Origin: Tritrichomonas musculus
Taxonomy: Eukaryota > Parabasalia > Tritrichomonadida > Tritrichomonadidae
Reading direction: 5' to 3'
Assembly (NCBI GenBank): GCA_039105265.1
Contig: JAPFFF010000002.1
Span: 3,348,001-3,412,000, forward strand
Length of the DNA: 64,000 nucleotides
Shown: in pieces, positions 40,327 through 51,000 of the stretch
Layout: each line of letters starts with the position of its first letter
Numbering within the stretch: the first letter of the stretch is position 1
Notes under the pieces: generated by a model
Told to the model about the DNA's origin: nothing
Databases searched by the model: none
What the model saw: only the letters and a program-made list of their open reading frames with translations
Made by a program: the position numbers and the translations under genes

Positions 40327-40443
40327 CTATTTTTTTAGATAATATTGAAGACGAGATTTCAGTTGTTTCAGAGTATGGGTGGCGAAAGTTTTTCTACCGT
40401 GCCAGTTTTTGAGAGGGAGGAGAGCGGGCTGTTCTTGTGACAT
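40327..40443 (-). CDS. short 38-residue frame in Polinton B (uncertain)
   Basis: A small frame starting MSQEQPALLPLKNW lies between the Cys-rich protein and integrase. It is basic toward its end. It may be a small gene or a remnant; nothing more can be said. Confidence 0.25.
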   Translation of the reverse strand: MSQEQPALLPLKNWHGRKTFATHTLKQLKSRLQYYLKK

Positions 40444-40460
40444 TTTCTACAAAATAAAAA

Positions 40461-42326
40461 ATGAATACAAGTAAATTGCTTTACAATAATACGGATGAAA
40501 TAATAAATCATATCATATCGGAAACAAACTTGCCGATAGACGATATGTTGAGAGGTGTTGACGGGGATGTCCTGATTATCAGTAATAAAATTCGGATATT
40601 TTGTAGATGCCTTTCTGACCCTCAACAAAAAGGAAATTATAAAGCTGAGAGGATACTGGAATGGCTAGGAAATCAGAAAATAGACTCTTTGGACGACTAT
40701 TTGGACTATATGGACGATAATTCTTATTGCTTCAATCTTGGGAGAAAATTTACTTATAACCACGCTTTTACTCGAACAGACATTCAACACGTAAATAATT
40801 TCTTGAGAATCAACCAAGACAGAATCGATAGATTGCTTTTGGCAAGGATAGAACAACTAAAAGAAGTCATCAAAAGAGTCAATGAATCCAGATATAAAGA
40901 TGCTTGTGAAAGAGCCAAAGAAGAATTGTTCAGACAAAAATTGACCAACAAAAACAGGCCACAATTTGGTGCTGTCAGAGATTTTATTCAGCAAAATGGA
41001 GGGAATAAACACATATATCTCTTTGAAGATACGCCCAGAGTTTATACAAGAATTGTGATTCAAGATGATGATATTCGACAAATTTATGACGAATTTATTG
41101 AGGAATGGGAAAAGAGACAAAGACCTAAAAGACCTGTATTGAGAGATACATTCAGCAATAAATTGAATGAATTTGTTGTTTATAATCATGAGAGACTATT
41201 AGATAAAGAGGAATTCAATAGAGTCAGTAGGGGTTGGGGAGAGAGTAGTTTGTCCGAAGACGAGAGATACAATAGATACGTTAATAAATTTTATTTCCAG
41301 CAAACGACATATTCAACCTATGAAATTCCTCAGGAGCAAAATATTATTGGGTTCAAAACAGAGAGTAAAATAAGAGCTTTGAAGAGTTTGTTTCCTGATA
41401 AACAGGTCAAGGAATCGGAACATACTTCATACTTTCCGCCGAAAAAGAACGCGAAGATGTATCAGCTCCATAAAGTTTCGTCAAGAAATTCCTATATTAT
41501 TGATTTGATGTTTGTTGATAAATTATGTTATTTGGTCATGATAAATGTCAATACAAGATATTTGTATGTTGCGTTGGTAAATCAGATATTGTTTGGAGAA
41601 GAGAAAGAGGAAGAAAAGCATCAGAGATTCGCGAAATATGATAAATCAGCAGATACTTACTTGAAAACCCTCGATAAATTGCTGCAATCTGGTGTGGTAA
41701 TAAAGAGCTTGACGTTTGATGGAGAGGGTTCTTTTAACTCAAGAAAGGCACAAGAATACTATAGAGCTCATAGAATAGAATGGCAAACTGCACCAAGAAT
41801 GAGAATGGGAAACTATCCAGACTTCATGAAAAAGGAGCAAAATCAAGTAAAAACAGACCCGATGCACAGTTCTTTAGGACTGATAGATAGAGTCATCAGG
41901 ACACTGAGAGATATGGCTTACAATATGGGAATTGGGATAATTACTCCATCGATAATGGAAGAATTAGTGAGGCAATATAATAACGCTCCTCATAAAACGC
42001 TCTCAAAATATGCCAGGAAAAGTGTTTCTCCAAAGATGGTTCATGAAGATAAAGAACTGGAATCGTTGATTGTGATGAATATCTGTAAGGAAAATTATGA
42101 CATAATGACGAGTAAAGGATTCTATTTGCCAAAAGGGATGTCGGTAAAATTGTATAACGAAAAGGATGGAATGATGAAGAGAAGGTCCAATGTACAGCCA
42201 GGAAAGTATAGAGTTGTTGGGTTCAAGAATGGTTTGTATGAAGTACATTCGTGTAGCGAAGTCAGCTCTGCTGAGGGACAAAAAAATATGAGACAATTTA
42301 TTCCTCGGTGGAAAATTGACTGGTAA
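40461..42326 (+). CDS. Polinton B integrase
   Basis: The product has 621 residues from MNTSKLLYNN, much longer than the integrase of Polinton A because of a 320-residue N-terminal helical extension. The DDE core has acids in YIIDLMFVD (about residue 350) and LTFDGEGSF (about 419), and the conserved GLIDRVIRTLRDM region (about 473). An SH3-like tail (LPKGMSVKLYNEKDG) follows, with no evident chromodomain. It ends within the 3-prime end of the convergent polymerase. Confidence 0.85.
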   Translation: MNTSKLLYNNTDEIINHIISETNLPIDDMLRGVDGDVLIISNKIRIFCRCLSDPQQKGNYKAERILEWLGNQKIDSLDDYLDYMDDNSYCFNLGRKFTYNHAFTRTDIQHVNNFLRINQDRIDRLLLARIEQLKEVIKRVNESRYKDACERAKEELFRQKLTNKNRPQFGAVRDFIQQNGGNKHIYLFEDTPRVYTRIVIQDDDIRQIYDEFIEEWEKRQRPKRPVLRDTFSNKLNEFVVYNHERLLDKEEFNRVSRGWGESSLSEDERYNRYVNKFYFQQTTYSTYEIPQEQNIIGFKTESKIRALKSLFPDKQVKESEHTSYFPPKKNAKMYQLHKVSSRNSYIIDLMFVDKLCYLVMINVNTRYLYVALVNQILFGEEKEEEKHQRFAKYDKSADTYLKTLDKLLQSGVVIKSLTFDGEGSFNSRKAQEYYRAHRIEWQTAPRMRMGNYPDFMKKEQNQVKTDPMHSSLGLIDRVIRTLRDMAYNMGIGIITPSIMEELVRQYNNAPHKTLSKYARKSVSPKMVHEDKELESLIVMNICKENYDIMTSKGFYLPKGMSVKLYNEKDGMMKRRSNVQPGKYRVVGFKNGLYEVHSCSEVSSAEGQKNMRQFIPRWKIDW

Positions 42327-45208
42327 AATATTGGGTAATATCTCCTTCTTCATAGTCTGTTTTGATACATCTCTCGAATTTTTTTCTTGTCGATACGGTC
42401 ATATTTTTATTCATTTCGAAGCAAGGTTGTCCTTTTGTTAAGTCGAATGTGATGGAATTTCCGTTGAAGAGTGTTTCATAAAGCTTCATAACATCTCCTT
42501 GAAACTCTTCATTGAATTTATATTTGATAGAATTCTGAGTTAGTCCTTTACCTCTTATTACATAATCAATCTCTCCAGTAGAATCTGTAATCTTATGGAC
42601 GTACATTTTCTTCATCAAGAAGAATGCTTCAATAGACTCTGGCATCTCATCATGACCATTGATTGAAGGGAAATCACAGTGAAATTGTCCTAAATTTTTC
42701 CCGATAAGTTCGCGGTTATATTTCTCGCGGAAGGCCTTTTCGAGTTTCGGTAAATCGGCAGATTCTATCATAAATGAGTCTGTATCTTGGTAATAAATAT
42801 GGCATCCTGTATCGAAAGCAAGACACATAACTTCATTCATTATTCTCTTGGACATGGACAGAACTTGAATGCCTAAAAGAGAGAAATTGAAGTGATTATC
42901 TATTTGTTTGAGGGTCTTTATTGCATGGATGTCAGAGTTGTTTAACTGAATATCTTCGACAATTTTGTTATAGTTTTTTGCCCAATATTTGTCGAGTTCA
43001 TCTCCTTCGTGAAGATATTTATAGTCTTTATCTACTGGTCTCTCAATTGTTTTGCCGTAGCAGGAATTCATGATGAGTTTGTAGAGATTTTGGAGCGGAT
43101 TATTCTGTTTCTTATATTCGAGTCGTTTATTGAATATCTTTTTGATACAATCTTGAATGCGATAATCTTTCTTTCCGTCCCAGTAATATCCTCTCAGAAT
43201 ATTGAATTCTATTTGCTGAAACTCGATAAAGTCCTCCAAAGTAATATTGTCAACAACCATTTTAATGGTTTGATTTTCGGACAAATAGTCGTTATTTCTG
43301 TTTAAACCCCCTATTTTTTGAACAATTAACGGAAATGCATAATGCTTTTTTATTTTTGTTATTTCGATTTCGACAATTTATGCGGATTGTTGGGAGAGGA
43401 AAGAATAGTTGAGTTGGTCTTGTTCAATGACTTTGGGCTTTCCTTCAACTGTGTATAATCTACTCATTGCGGAAGGATATAATGATACTGCATCAAAATC
43501 GCAAAGGTTCTTCTTGACATGCCATTTCTTGTTATAAGCTGTCATACATATACCTCCATATATCGCCTTTGAGCAAAAATATCTCACATGACCGCCTAAT
43601 TTATAGAGATTTTGGTTGGGATAATAGTCTCTTTGATTGAAGACTTCGTTTGCGAGAGACGATATGCTGATAAAATTAAATGGGTCGACTTTGAAGTCTT
43701 TGATGAATCCTTCGCGCAGTTTATTGAATCCGATTCTGAGGATATTAACGTCTTGCTGGCAGTAAAATTCTGCATATTTCCACATGTCAAAATGGTTTTC
43801 GTCTATTCGGCAGCCAGATATTTTATCGATATTAGTGTTGAATAAATTGTAGTCTTCATCGGTCCATATTTTGTCCTCATTTTCTCCTGCTTCGTTGATT
43901 GTGCCACAGTTAGTTTGGAGGCGATCAAGAATATAATATTTGTAGGGAAATATCTCTTTTTGTATGTCAGGAATGTCAAACATAGATGGTAATTGAGATA
44001 ATTTGCAGGAAAGAATTGGTAAAGAGTCTTTGAGATGGATGGTTTTGTTGAGATATTTTTATATCAGCCTTCATTGTTTTTGTGCCTTTGATGATGGATT
44101 TGGCGAGTCCGAAAGAGGCAAGCATTCTGATATCATACGCTAAATTGTGGAAATAAACGACCGCTTCATCGGGTAAATAATCTAGTAATTGTTTGTTGCA
44201 ATCTTCTCCTCGGAAAGTTTTATTGATACGGCCTGTTCTATTCTGTAAGACGCAGAGGAAAGGTTTGTAAATTTCTGTTGATGTATCTGCTTCAAAATCG
44301 GCATACCAATATGTTTTGTTGTCAGTTTGGAGTAGTTTCTTTTTATCCTCTTTGATTAGTTTGGTGCATTGTTCTTCGTTATATTCGAGGTCTATAAGGT
44401 CAATATCGTCGATTACTTCTTTGTAGAAAATTGTATTGAGGACCTTATATTGACCGAATGTGATTGGGACAAAGTAGTTGTTTTTCATGAGAGTTCGAAC
44501 GAGGTCTGATGATGTCATGAAGCGTCTCGCGGATCGCCAGTGGTCTACATTGTACTCTTTATAGTATTTGCCTTCTGTGCATTGATTGAGGTGATTGATA
44601 TAGTACGTGCTGAAAGGAGTAATTTCCTCAAGAAAATAGTGCTTATTGAAGACATTCATAGTATGAGTTCTATTTGGTTCGGCATTTTCTATACCTAAAT
44701 AATGTTTATTTGAACCATTCTTTTTGGACCTGACAGAACGTTTCTTATTTTTTCCATTGGCATCTTCGTTGATAAACGATAATTTGACATGAATTTTGAA
44801 CTCTGTACATAGTTCGTTTAATGCTTTTTGGGACAAATATCTTGAATTAATCCTTAGGCGCATTTTGTTTAGTGTATCGTCATCGTAGCATCCAGTTTGT
44901 TGAAGAGCGTAAATGAAACAGCAATCGTCCAATTCCTTTCTCTGTTTGCCTTTTTTGTCCACGAGGGAGGAAAATATTTGTAAAATTTCGAGATATTTTG
45001 AGACATTTGATGGGCAGTTTTCACGTACCAAATATTGAAAGAAACTTCCTCCAACGTCATTTTTTGCCTTAATATTCTGAAATTCACTAAAGCGAACTGC
45101 TTCAAAGAGGCTCCATTCGGGTATTTTTTCGGCACCATTCTCATAAAAATATTCTGGTACAACATTCTCTATGTCGAAGATGAAGTGTTTTTCTGTCAGA
45201 TTTTCCAT
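42298..45208 (-). pseudogene. POLB: protein-primed family-B DNA polymerase, broken
   Basis: Domains appear in the expected order on the minus strand: exonuclease motifs YADFEAD and FHNLAYDIRML, then YCQQDVNIL; polymerase motif A DFDAVSLYPSAM; motif B KLIMNSCYGKT; motif C YYQDTDSFMI. These mark a protein-primed PolB as in Mavericks and adenoviruses. The gene looks broken in about two places, so Polinton B cannot replicate itself as it stands. Confidence 0.88.
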
Positions 45209-45722
45209 TAATTTGTTTATATATTTCAGGAGTTAATTGATTTTTGATTTTGAAAGCGAGTTTGTATTTGGCGATAATGGGTAAAGAATCTATATATTCT
45301 TCAAAGAATTCCTTCAATTTGGGAAGCAATAAGAGTCTGCCGTCCTTATCTAATCTCTCAAAGTCGATCTCCCATCTTCTTGGGGAGTATTCTAATTTTT
45401 CCATTATTTGATTCACGATTTCTTGTTGCGAGTTGTTCTCCGTCTTGAGAGGTTTTTCTTCTTGTTTGGGAGGTTCTTGTTTTTGTTCTTCTTGTTTGGG
45501 TTGTTGTTTGGGGGTATTGTTCTTGCCTTTAAAATACCAGTACATAGCATCATAGTTGTCTAAATCTCCATCGTACCCTTCATACTTAGCACATTCTCGG
45601 ATGTCGTAATAGAATTCTTCTTGTGAGTTCCAATAATATGAAAAGTCGTGTTGTAGTTTCTCGTTTATTATCAATTCAAATAGTTCTTGTAATTTTTCGG
45701 GAGTAGCTTCGGAGAGTCTCAT
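45141..45722 (-). CDS. unknown Polinton B protein upstream of polymerase
   Basis: The product has 193 residues from MRLSEATPEK. There is a helical N-terminus, a Lys/Gln/Glu/Pro linker (PKQEEQKQEPPKQEEKP), then a second helical domain (YSPRRWEIDFERLDKDG). It overlaps the start of the polymerase. A terminal-protein or replication accessory role would fit its place but is not shown. Confidence 0.45.
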   Translation of the reverse strand: MRLSEATPEKLQELFELIINEKLQHDFSYYWNSQEEFYYDIRECAKYEGYDGDLDNYDAMYWYFKGKNNTPKQQPKQEEQKQEPPKQEEKPLKTENNSQQEIVNQIMEKLEYSPRRWEIDFERLDKDGRLLLLPKLKEFFEEYIDSLPIIAKYKLAFKIKNQLTPEIYKQINGKSDRKTLHLRHRECCTRIFL

Positions 45723-46171
45723 TTTTGCAATGAAGATAAAAAATAAAAAAATATAAAAAATTTATACCTCTTATCGTGGATGAGAAAATTTCCAAAAAAT
45801 ATTTTTTTTCAAAAAAGTTGAAATATATTGATAGGTCCAAAATCACGCATTTATTAGTGGGTATGACAAACATCTTTTTGAGGCAATAAAGAGGCAATAA
45901 TTGATACTTTTTGACCCAAAAAGACGCTATGGGAAGTGCCCTATAGTGATAGGTTTTCTGACAACACTCTGAAGGTCAAAAAATGGCTAAAATTGGGTAG
46001 TTGGAGACCAAAAAAGTGCCAAAATTAGGGGTGTTTGAGAGGATTGAAGACCGGAGGTCTGAAATCACCGCAAACATATACTACTTTTCTTAGGTTCTTC
46101 TTGTTCTTTTTGTTTTCTTTTTGTTGTTGTTGTTGTTCTTGGATTTTGATCACTTTGAATTAATCTAACTA
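45723..46171. other. right end of Polinton B and junction
   Basis: Sequence from 45723 to about 46085 has the less AT-rich composition of Polinton B. It carries a small stem AGACC-GGA-GGTCT near 46050. From about 46090 it becomes T-rich with a run of GTT triplets, and reads on the minus strand as a short Thr/Lys/Gln/Glu-rich open stretch. No clear gene. Confidence 0.5.
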
Positions 46172-46426
46172 CTATATTATTTTTCTTTCTAATTTCTTTA
46201 ATATATCTTTTCTTTTTTCTGATTTATCGAATTCTATATTATTTTTCTTTAATAAACTTCTCATTTTAAATATTGGAATTCCTAACCATTTTTCTTTAAT
46301 ATGTTGATCAAATGTTTGAGGTCCATTTTTACGAGTTCTTGTTCTTTTTGGTTTTTCTTTTGTTGTTGATAAAGGTTCAGGTTCATTATCAAAATCAGGT
46401 AAAGGAGGAGGTAAATCATCATTCAT
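46172..46426 (-). CDS. small SAP-like basic protein
   Basis: The product has 84 residues: an acidic Pro-rich start (DLPPPLPDFDNEP), a basic TRTRKNG stretch, and a C-terminal helix-extension-helix (MRSLLKKNNIEFDKSEKRKD) that resembles a SAP DNA-binding motif. It belongs to the AT-rich outer insertion. DNA binding is inference. Confidence 0.45.
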   Translation of the reverse strand: MNDDLPPPLPDFDNEPEPLSTTKEKPKRTRTRKNGPQTFDQHIKEKWLGIPIFKMRSLLKKNNIEFDKSEKRKDILKKLERKII

Positions 46427-46455
46427 TTTCGTCTTTCGTCTTTTGATAATATCTT

Positions 46456-46680
46456 TTACAAATATTTTTTTTGGATCATTTGATCTCTTGTCATTGAAGG
46501 ATATGTTGTTCCTTTATTTTTTTTAATTAGTTTAGCTAAATCTTTTTTTGACCAATTTTTCCATTTTTGATTTATTTTTGATAAATTAAAACCTGATAAA
46601 TCTGTTTGTTTATTTTTTATCAAATTTTTTGTTTGATTATTTTTACCTCTATGAGTTTTCATCCAACCTAAATCAGACAT
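46456..46680 (-). CDS. second small SAP-like basic protein
   Basis: The product has 74 residues and is very Lys-rich. WSKKDLAKLIKKNKGTTYPS followed by RDQMIQKK again has helix-turn-helix spacing like SAP. It is adjacent to and in the same orientation as the previous gene, so the pair may be an old duplication. Confidence 0.4.
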   Translation of the reverse strand: MSDLGWMKTHRGKNNQTKNLIKNKQTDLSGFNLSKINQKWKNWSKKDLAKLIKKNKGTTYPSMTRDQMIQKKYL

Positions 46681-46746
46681 TAATTTTTTTATTTTTTGAT
46701 ATAATACGTAAAAATAAAATTATAATCATTTATTCTACATTTTTAT

Positions 46747-46962
46747 TTACTTGTTTTTTCTTGGTCCTCTTTTTTTACCTTTATCTGATCTTGGTTTTCT
46801 AGGTCCATAATGTCTTTGTACACGTTTATCTCTAGGTCCAGCTTTTCTAACTGGTTTATTTCTAGGTCCATAATGTTTTATATTTCTATTTCCAGTTTTA
46901 ACAAAACGTTTAATAACTCTTTCTAAAGCTTCTTGTATCTGATTTTGGTAAATTAATTCCAT
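46747..46962 (-). CDS. protamine-like basic protein with HYGPR repeats
   Basis: The product has 71 residues. The second half is almost wholly Arg/Lys/Pro/Gly with repeats of [KR]HYGPR and AGPRDKR, ending KKRGPRKNK. Such composition is typical of DNA-condensing core proteins, for example adenovirus pVII, or protamines. This supports a virion-like origin of the outer insertion; it is inference from composition. Confidence 0.5.
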   Translation of the reverse strand: MELIYQNQIQEALERVIKRFVKTGNRNIKHYGPRNKPVRKAGPRDKRVQRHYGPRKPRSDKGKKRGPRKNK

Positions 46963-46964
46963 GA

Positions 46965-47273
46965 TTAATACAAAAAGCTTTTTGTATTAACTCCAGTGAA
47001 ATCATAAGCTGATGTTGTTGTTTTTCTTCGTTTTGGTTGTGCTGGTACTCCTCCTGCTGCTTCAACAACATCTGCTGCCGCTTGCATAGCACCTGCTGTA
47101 GCATCCAATACTTGCGCTGTTGTTTTTTTGAGGTGGATATCGGATAATGATTTGGTTGATGAGGATTTTGATGAACCTGTTCCAAATTTAATTTTCTTTC
47201 CTAATCTTGCATTTTTTCCTGGATTCTTCTCTTTTACTGGCATTTTTTCCTTTATTTTTTTTTGTAATTTCAT
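46965..47273 (-). CDS. pVI-like small virion protein candidate
   Basis: The product has 102 residues, or 92 if started at MPVKEKNPGK (47243). A basic N-terminus is followed by an Ala/Gly-rich amphipathic segment (QVLDATAGAMQAAADVVEAA) and a PKRRK basic patch, ending AYDFTGVNTKSFLY. Core and tail resemble the pVI-like candidate of Polinton A (ILDASAGG and DFTTNNRARTYI). Adenovirus pVI carries a protease-activating C-terminal peptide, so a conserved tail is notable. Confidence 0.45.
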   Translation of the reverse strand: MKLQKKIKEKMPVKEKNPGKNARLGKKIKFGTGSSKSSSTKSLSDIHLKKTTAQVLDATAGAMQAAADVVEAAGGVPAQPKRRKTTTSAYDFTGVNTKSFLY

Positions 47274-47354
47274 TAAATTAATAAAAATAAAAATTTAATA
47301 AAAAAAAACGGTTATTTTCCAGTTATTTTTTTGTCACTTTTTTATTTTATACGA

Positions 47355-47702
47355 ATGTCATCAAAAGAAAGGACTCGTTTAATTTCTGATGTTGTTTCAA
47401 AAGGTCAAGAAATATTAGATATTATTAAAAAAGTTACAAATGATGAAAAAGAATTAGAAAAAACCAAAAAAGAATTATCAGAATTTGAACATAAAATTGT
47501 AACTTCTCAAGATTTAATTACTTCACAAGATCGAGAAAAAATATCAGAAATGACTAAAAAAATTCAAGATCTTGAACGATCTATTCATGAGAATAAATGG
47601 AGTGCAAATATTAAAGGATCTTCCTTTGGTAGAACAGTTTGTGAATTAGATTGTTGTGTAGATCATCATGATTGTCATATGACAATTTATTCTGATACAT
47701 AA
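47355..47702 (+). CDS. coiled-coil protein with Cys/His tail
   Basis: The product has 115 residues from MSSKERTRLI, chosen because TCACTTT (about 47335) fits the initiator 20 bases upstream. Residues about 15-85 are a Lys/Glu coiled coil; the end CELDCCVDHHDCH could bind a metal. Unknown family. It is the only plus-strand gene of the small group. Confidence 0.5.
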   Translation: MSSKERTRLISDVVSKGQEILDIIKKVTNDEKELEKTKKELSEFEHKIVTSQDLITSQDREKISEMTKKIQDLERSIHENKWSANIKGSSFGRTVCELDCCVDHHDCHMTIYSDT

Positions 47703-48035
47703 ATAAAAATTAATTAATTAATTTTTTTAATTATTATTATCATTTTCATTTTGTTCTTCTTCTTGTTTTGAAATATGTAACAATTGGATGATAATGTATT
47801 AAATAATTCGAATTTTATTATTTCAAATAAGTTGCTATTTAATGAGATTACAACTTGTTTTAAAGTTATTTTGTTTGAATAAACTACTATATATTTGCCA
47901 TGATTTTTGGACTACGCCCAAAAACCCCGGCAAATACACATAATTTTCTAGGAATAACTTGTTTTTCTTTATTATTTTTTTAAAAAAGCCCCGTTAATTA
48001 AATTCAATCCATATTTGGTCTTTTTATAATTATAA
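47703..48035. other. right junction of the insertion and promoter side of next gene
   Basis: Holds an AT-rich tail of the insertion, the right 191-bp repeat (47762-47952), and 83 bases of T-rich leader before the ATG at 48036. No separate gene. Confidence 0.6.
47762..47952 (+). repeat. 191-bp direct repeat, right copy
   Basis: Same length and orientation as 29411-29601. It differs from that copy at three substitution positions and has no indels. Confidence 0.97.
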
Positions 48036-51000
48036 ATGAAAAAATTTAATTACACATTTCTTGGTTCAGGAATTAAAAAGCCAATAGAAGTTGATTTAAA
48101 TGAATGTAAAACAGTTTCTGACCTCAAACGAAAGATTGCTACAGAAAATAATTTGAATGACGATCAAATAGTTTTCCAGATCTTACCAGAAAAAACGCAA
48201 TTAAAAGATATACCGCAATCATTTCTTTTCATCATTAAAGATTTCACAGCGAAAAATAATCCTTTTCCAAAAGGAAATGATTTAAAAATTAAAAAAAACA
48301 AAGAAAAATACATTTCCAACAAATTTTGTGAATTTGAAAAAGAAGGCTTTTATTACTCACCATCATTTAAAAAATTCAACATCACTGTCGATCCTATAAC
48401 GAATAAAATCGAAATAAAAGGCAAATACATCACTCTCAATTATGGTCAAAATAATTTCACCTTCACAGAAAAAGAATTCGTAGAATCTGCTTATCACCTT
48501 ATTAAAAAAGTTTTTAATGATAGCTATTCTATTTCTATTCAAAGAGATGGCAAAAAATTATTATATACTCAATCATTAATCACTGGAAGACGATACAGAA
48601 TTACGGTTACTTATCAAATAGTTTTTCAGAATGAAAGTTTAAATAGCAATCAATTTTTAGATTATTTATCAACGGTTTTTGACGCACAACAAAGACTTCT
48701 TATCGTTTATAACGACATTTTTGGAGGCATTCTCAAACCTGAAAATATCATCATATACAAAAACCGCCACGAAATTGCTGACTCAAACGAATATTTGCAT
48801 AACGTTCACAAATTGACTGAGCACTTCATTTTTGATATAAAAAAGAAATCATCAAGAAGAAAAAGAAAAGTGACAAAACGAATAATAAGACCAAAAATTG
48901 AACCACTTGAAGACGATGATAATCAGCAACCAAAATCACAAGAAAAACAAGTTACTCAAGAACAACTCGATCTAAATCCAGGAAAGTTAAAACAAAAAGA
49001 TTCATTGAGAAGAAAAAAACCAAAGCAAGAAGCAGAAAATAGCTATAATTCAAAACACGAATCACCCGAAAAAAATGAACCAAATTATTCGATTTTCGGA
49101 ATTTCAAATCACAAATTTTCAGAAAAAAATAATCCAAAATCAACCAAAAGTGATAAGGATAAACCAAAATCAACAGAAAAAGATAAATTAAAATCAACAG
49201 AAAAAGATAAAGATAAATCAACAGAAAGTGATTTAAATAAATCAAAATTTACTGATAAAGATAAATCAAAATCAAGTGAAATAATTATATCAGAATCATC
49301 TGATCAAAACAAGTCCAAGAACCAACAAACGGACTCACCAAAACCAAAAAGAACCCCAAAAGCGAAATTCATGCCTGCAATCCAAATAGTTGATTATGAT
49401 TCAAAGTCCGAAGATGAGACAGTAGTGACATCATTAGAGTCAGAAAGCAGACAAAGAAAAGAAAGTGAAAATTCTCCCACTAATTCAAAAGCGCAACAAA
49501 CAGAAAAACTTAACCAAACCAAACATGATTCAAACTTAAAAATCACATTTTTTTTTGATAAATTTCCTAAACATATTAAACACATAAGCCTACACATTCC
49601 AGCTGAAGCATACATTCAAGAAGTCAAAGAAATAATCAAAAACAAAATTGAAATAAAAGAAGAAATTGAAATTCTGTATAAAAGGAACAATAAAAGATAT
49701 ATTGTGCGCTCAAATCGCATAATTGATGACATTAAAGATATAATTTATACTGAAATAGATGGATTAAATAGGCATATTTTATATGTTTATCCAGCCAATT
49801 CAAAAACATCAATTAAAGAAAAAATTAAATCAGGTAATGATGATGTTCGTAAAACAATGAAAGACGCTGGTAGCGAATCAAATGAAAAAAGTGATGAAAA
49901 TAAACATTGCGAAAAAGAGAAAGAACAATCAAATGAAAATCTCAAAAATGATAACGAATCACATGAAAAAGGCGATGAAAACAGATATTATGAAAATGAA
50001 AAAGAACAACAAGCGAAAGGAGATTTCAAAAATGAAGGAAAAACTAAAGCAAAAGAAGATTCTGATATTGAATCAAATGAAATAAGTGATTTTAATAAAC
50101 ACTACAAAAACACGAAAGAACAACAAACAAATAAAAATCTCAAAAATGAAGAAAAAATCAAAATAAAAGAAGATTCAGATAATGAATCACATAAAAAAAG
50201 CGATGAAAATGAAAAAGAACAACATACTAAAGGAGATTTCAAAAATGAAGAAAAAACTAAAGCAAAAGAAGATTCTGATATTGAATCACATGAAATAAGT
50301 GATTTTAATAAACACTACAAAATCACGAAAGAACAACAAACAAATAAAAATCTCAAAAATGAAGAAAAAATTAAAACACAAGAAGATTCAGATAATGAAT
50401 CACATAAAAAAAGTGATGAAAAAGAGAAAGAACAACAACCGAAAGAAGATTTCAAAAATGAAGAAAAAACTAAAGCAAAAGAAGATTCTGATATTGAATC
50501 AAATGAAATAAGTGATTTTAATAAACACTACAAAAACACGAAAGAACAACAAACAAATAAAAATCTCAAAAATGAAGAAAAAATTAAAATAAAAGAAGAT
50601 GCAGATAATGAATCACATAAAAAAAACGATGAAAAAGAGAAAGAACAACAAGCGAAAGAAGATTTCAAAAATGAAGAAAAAACTAAAGCAAAAGAAGATT
50701 CTGATATTGAATCACATGAAATAAGTGATTTTAATAAACACTACAAAAATACGAAAGAACAACAAACAAATAAAAATCTCAAAAATGAAGAAAAAATTAA
50801 AACACAAGAAGATTCAGATAATGAATCACATAAAAAAAGTGATGAAAAAGAGAAAGAACAACAACCGAAAGAAGATTTTCAAAATGAAGAAACGAAATCA
50901 AAACGAAAAAATAAAAGAATTAAATTATCAGCATTTAAACCAACAATCAATCGTAACATATCTTCTTTAAGGGAATCACAATCGAATTTCGAGTACATTT

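Larger units (their letters stand above)
38075..46085. mobile_element. Maverick/Polinton element B (incomplete)
   Basis: The parts in order are a fibre-like protein, HNH remnant, shared Cys-rich protein, integrase, family-B DNA polymerase and a 193-residue protein. Capsid, protease and ATPase genes are absent, so the left part of a typical element is missing. The right end may be the ACT at 46083-46085, since the complement begins AGTAGTATATG and Polintons usually begin with AG. The polymerase is broken and the HNH is a remnant. It is older than Polinton A and of a different subfamily. Confidence 0.75.
29411..47952. mobile_element. composite virus-like insertion bounded by 191-bp direct repeats
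   Basis: Near-identical 191-base sequences in the same orientation lie at 29411-29601 and 47762-47952 (3 differences). Between them lie a giant decayed gene (29875-38074), a Polinton-derived block (about 38075-46085), and five small genes (46172-47702). The outer parts are very AT-rich and the inner block clearly less so, with steps near 38070 and 46085. I read this as one large element, about 10.5 kb without the block, that later received Polinton B. It is broken: about five breaks in the giant gene and more in Polinton B. The low divergence of the repeats suggests a fairly recent event. Confidence 0.6.
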
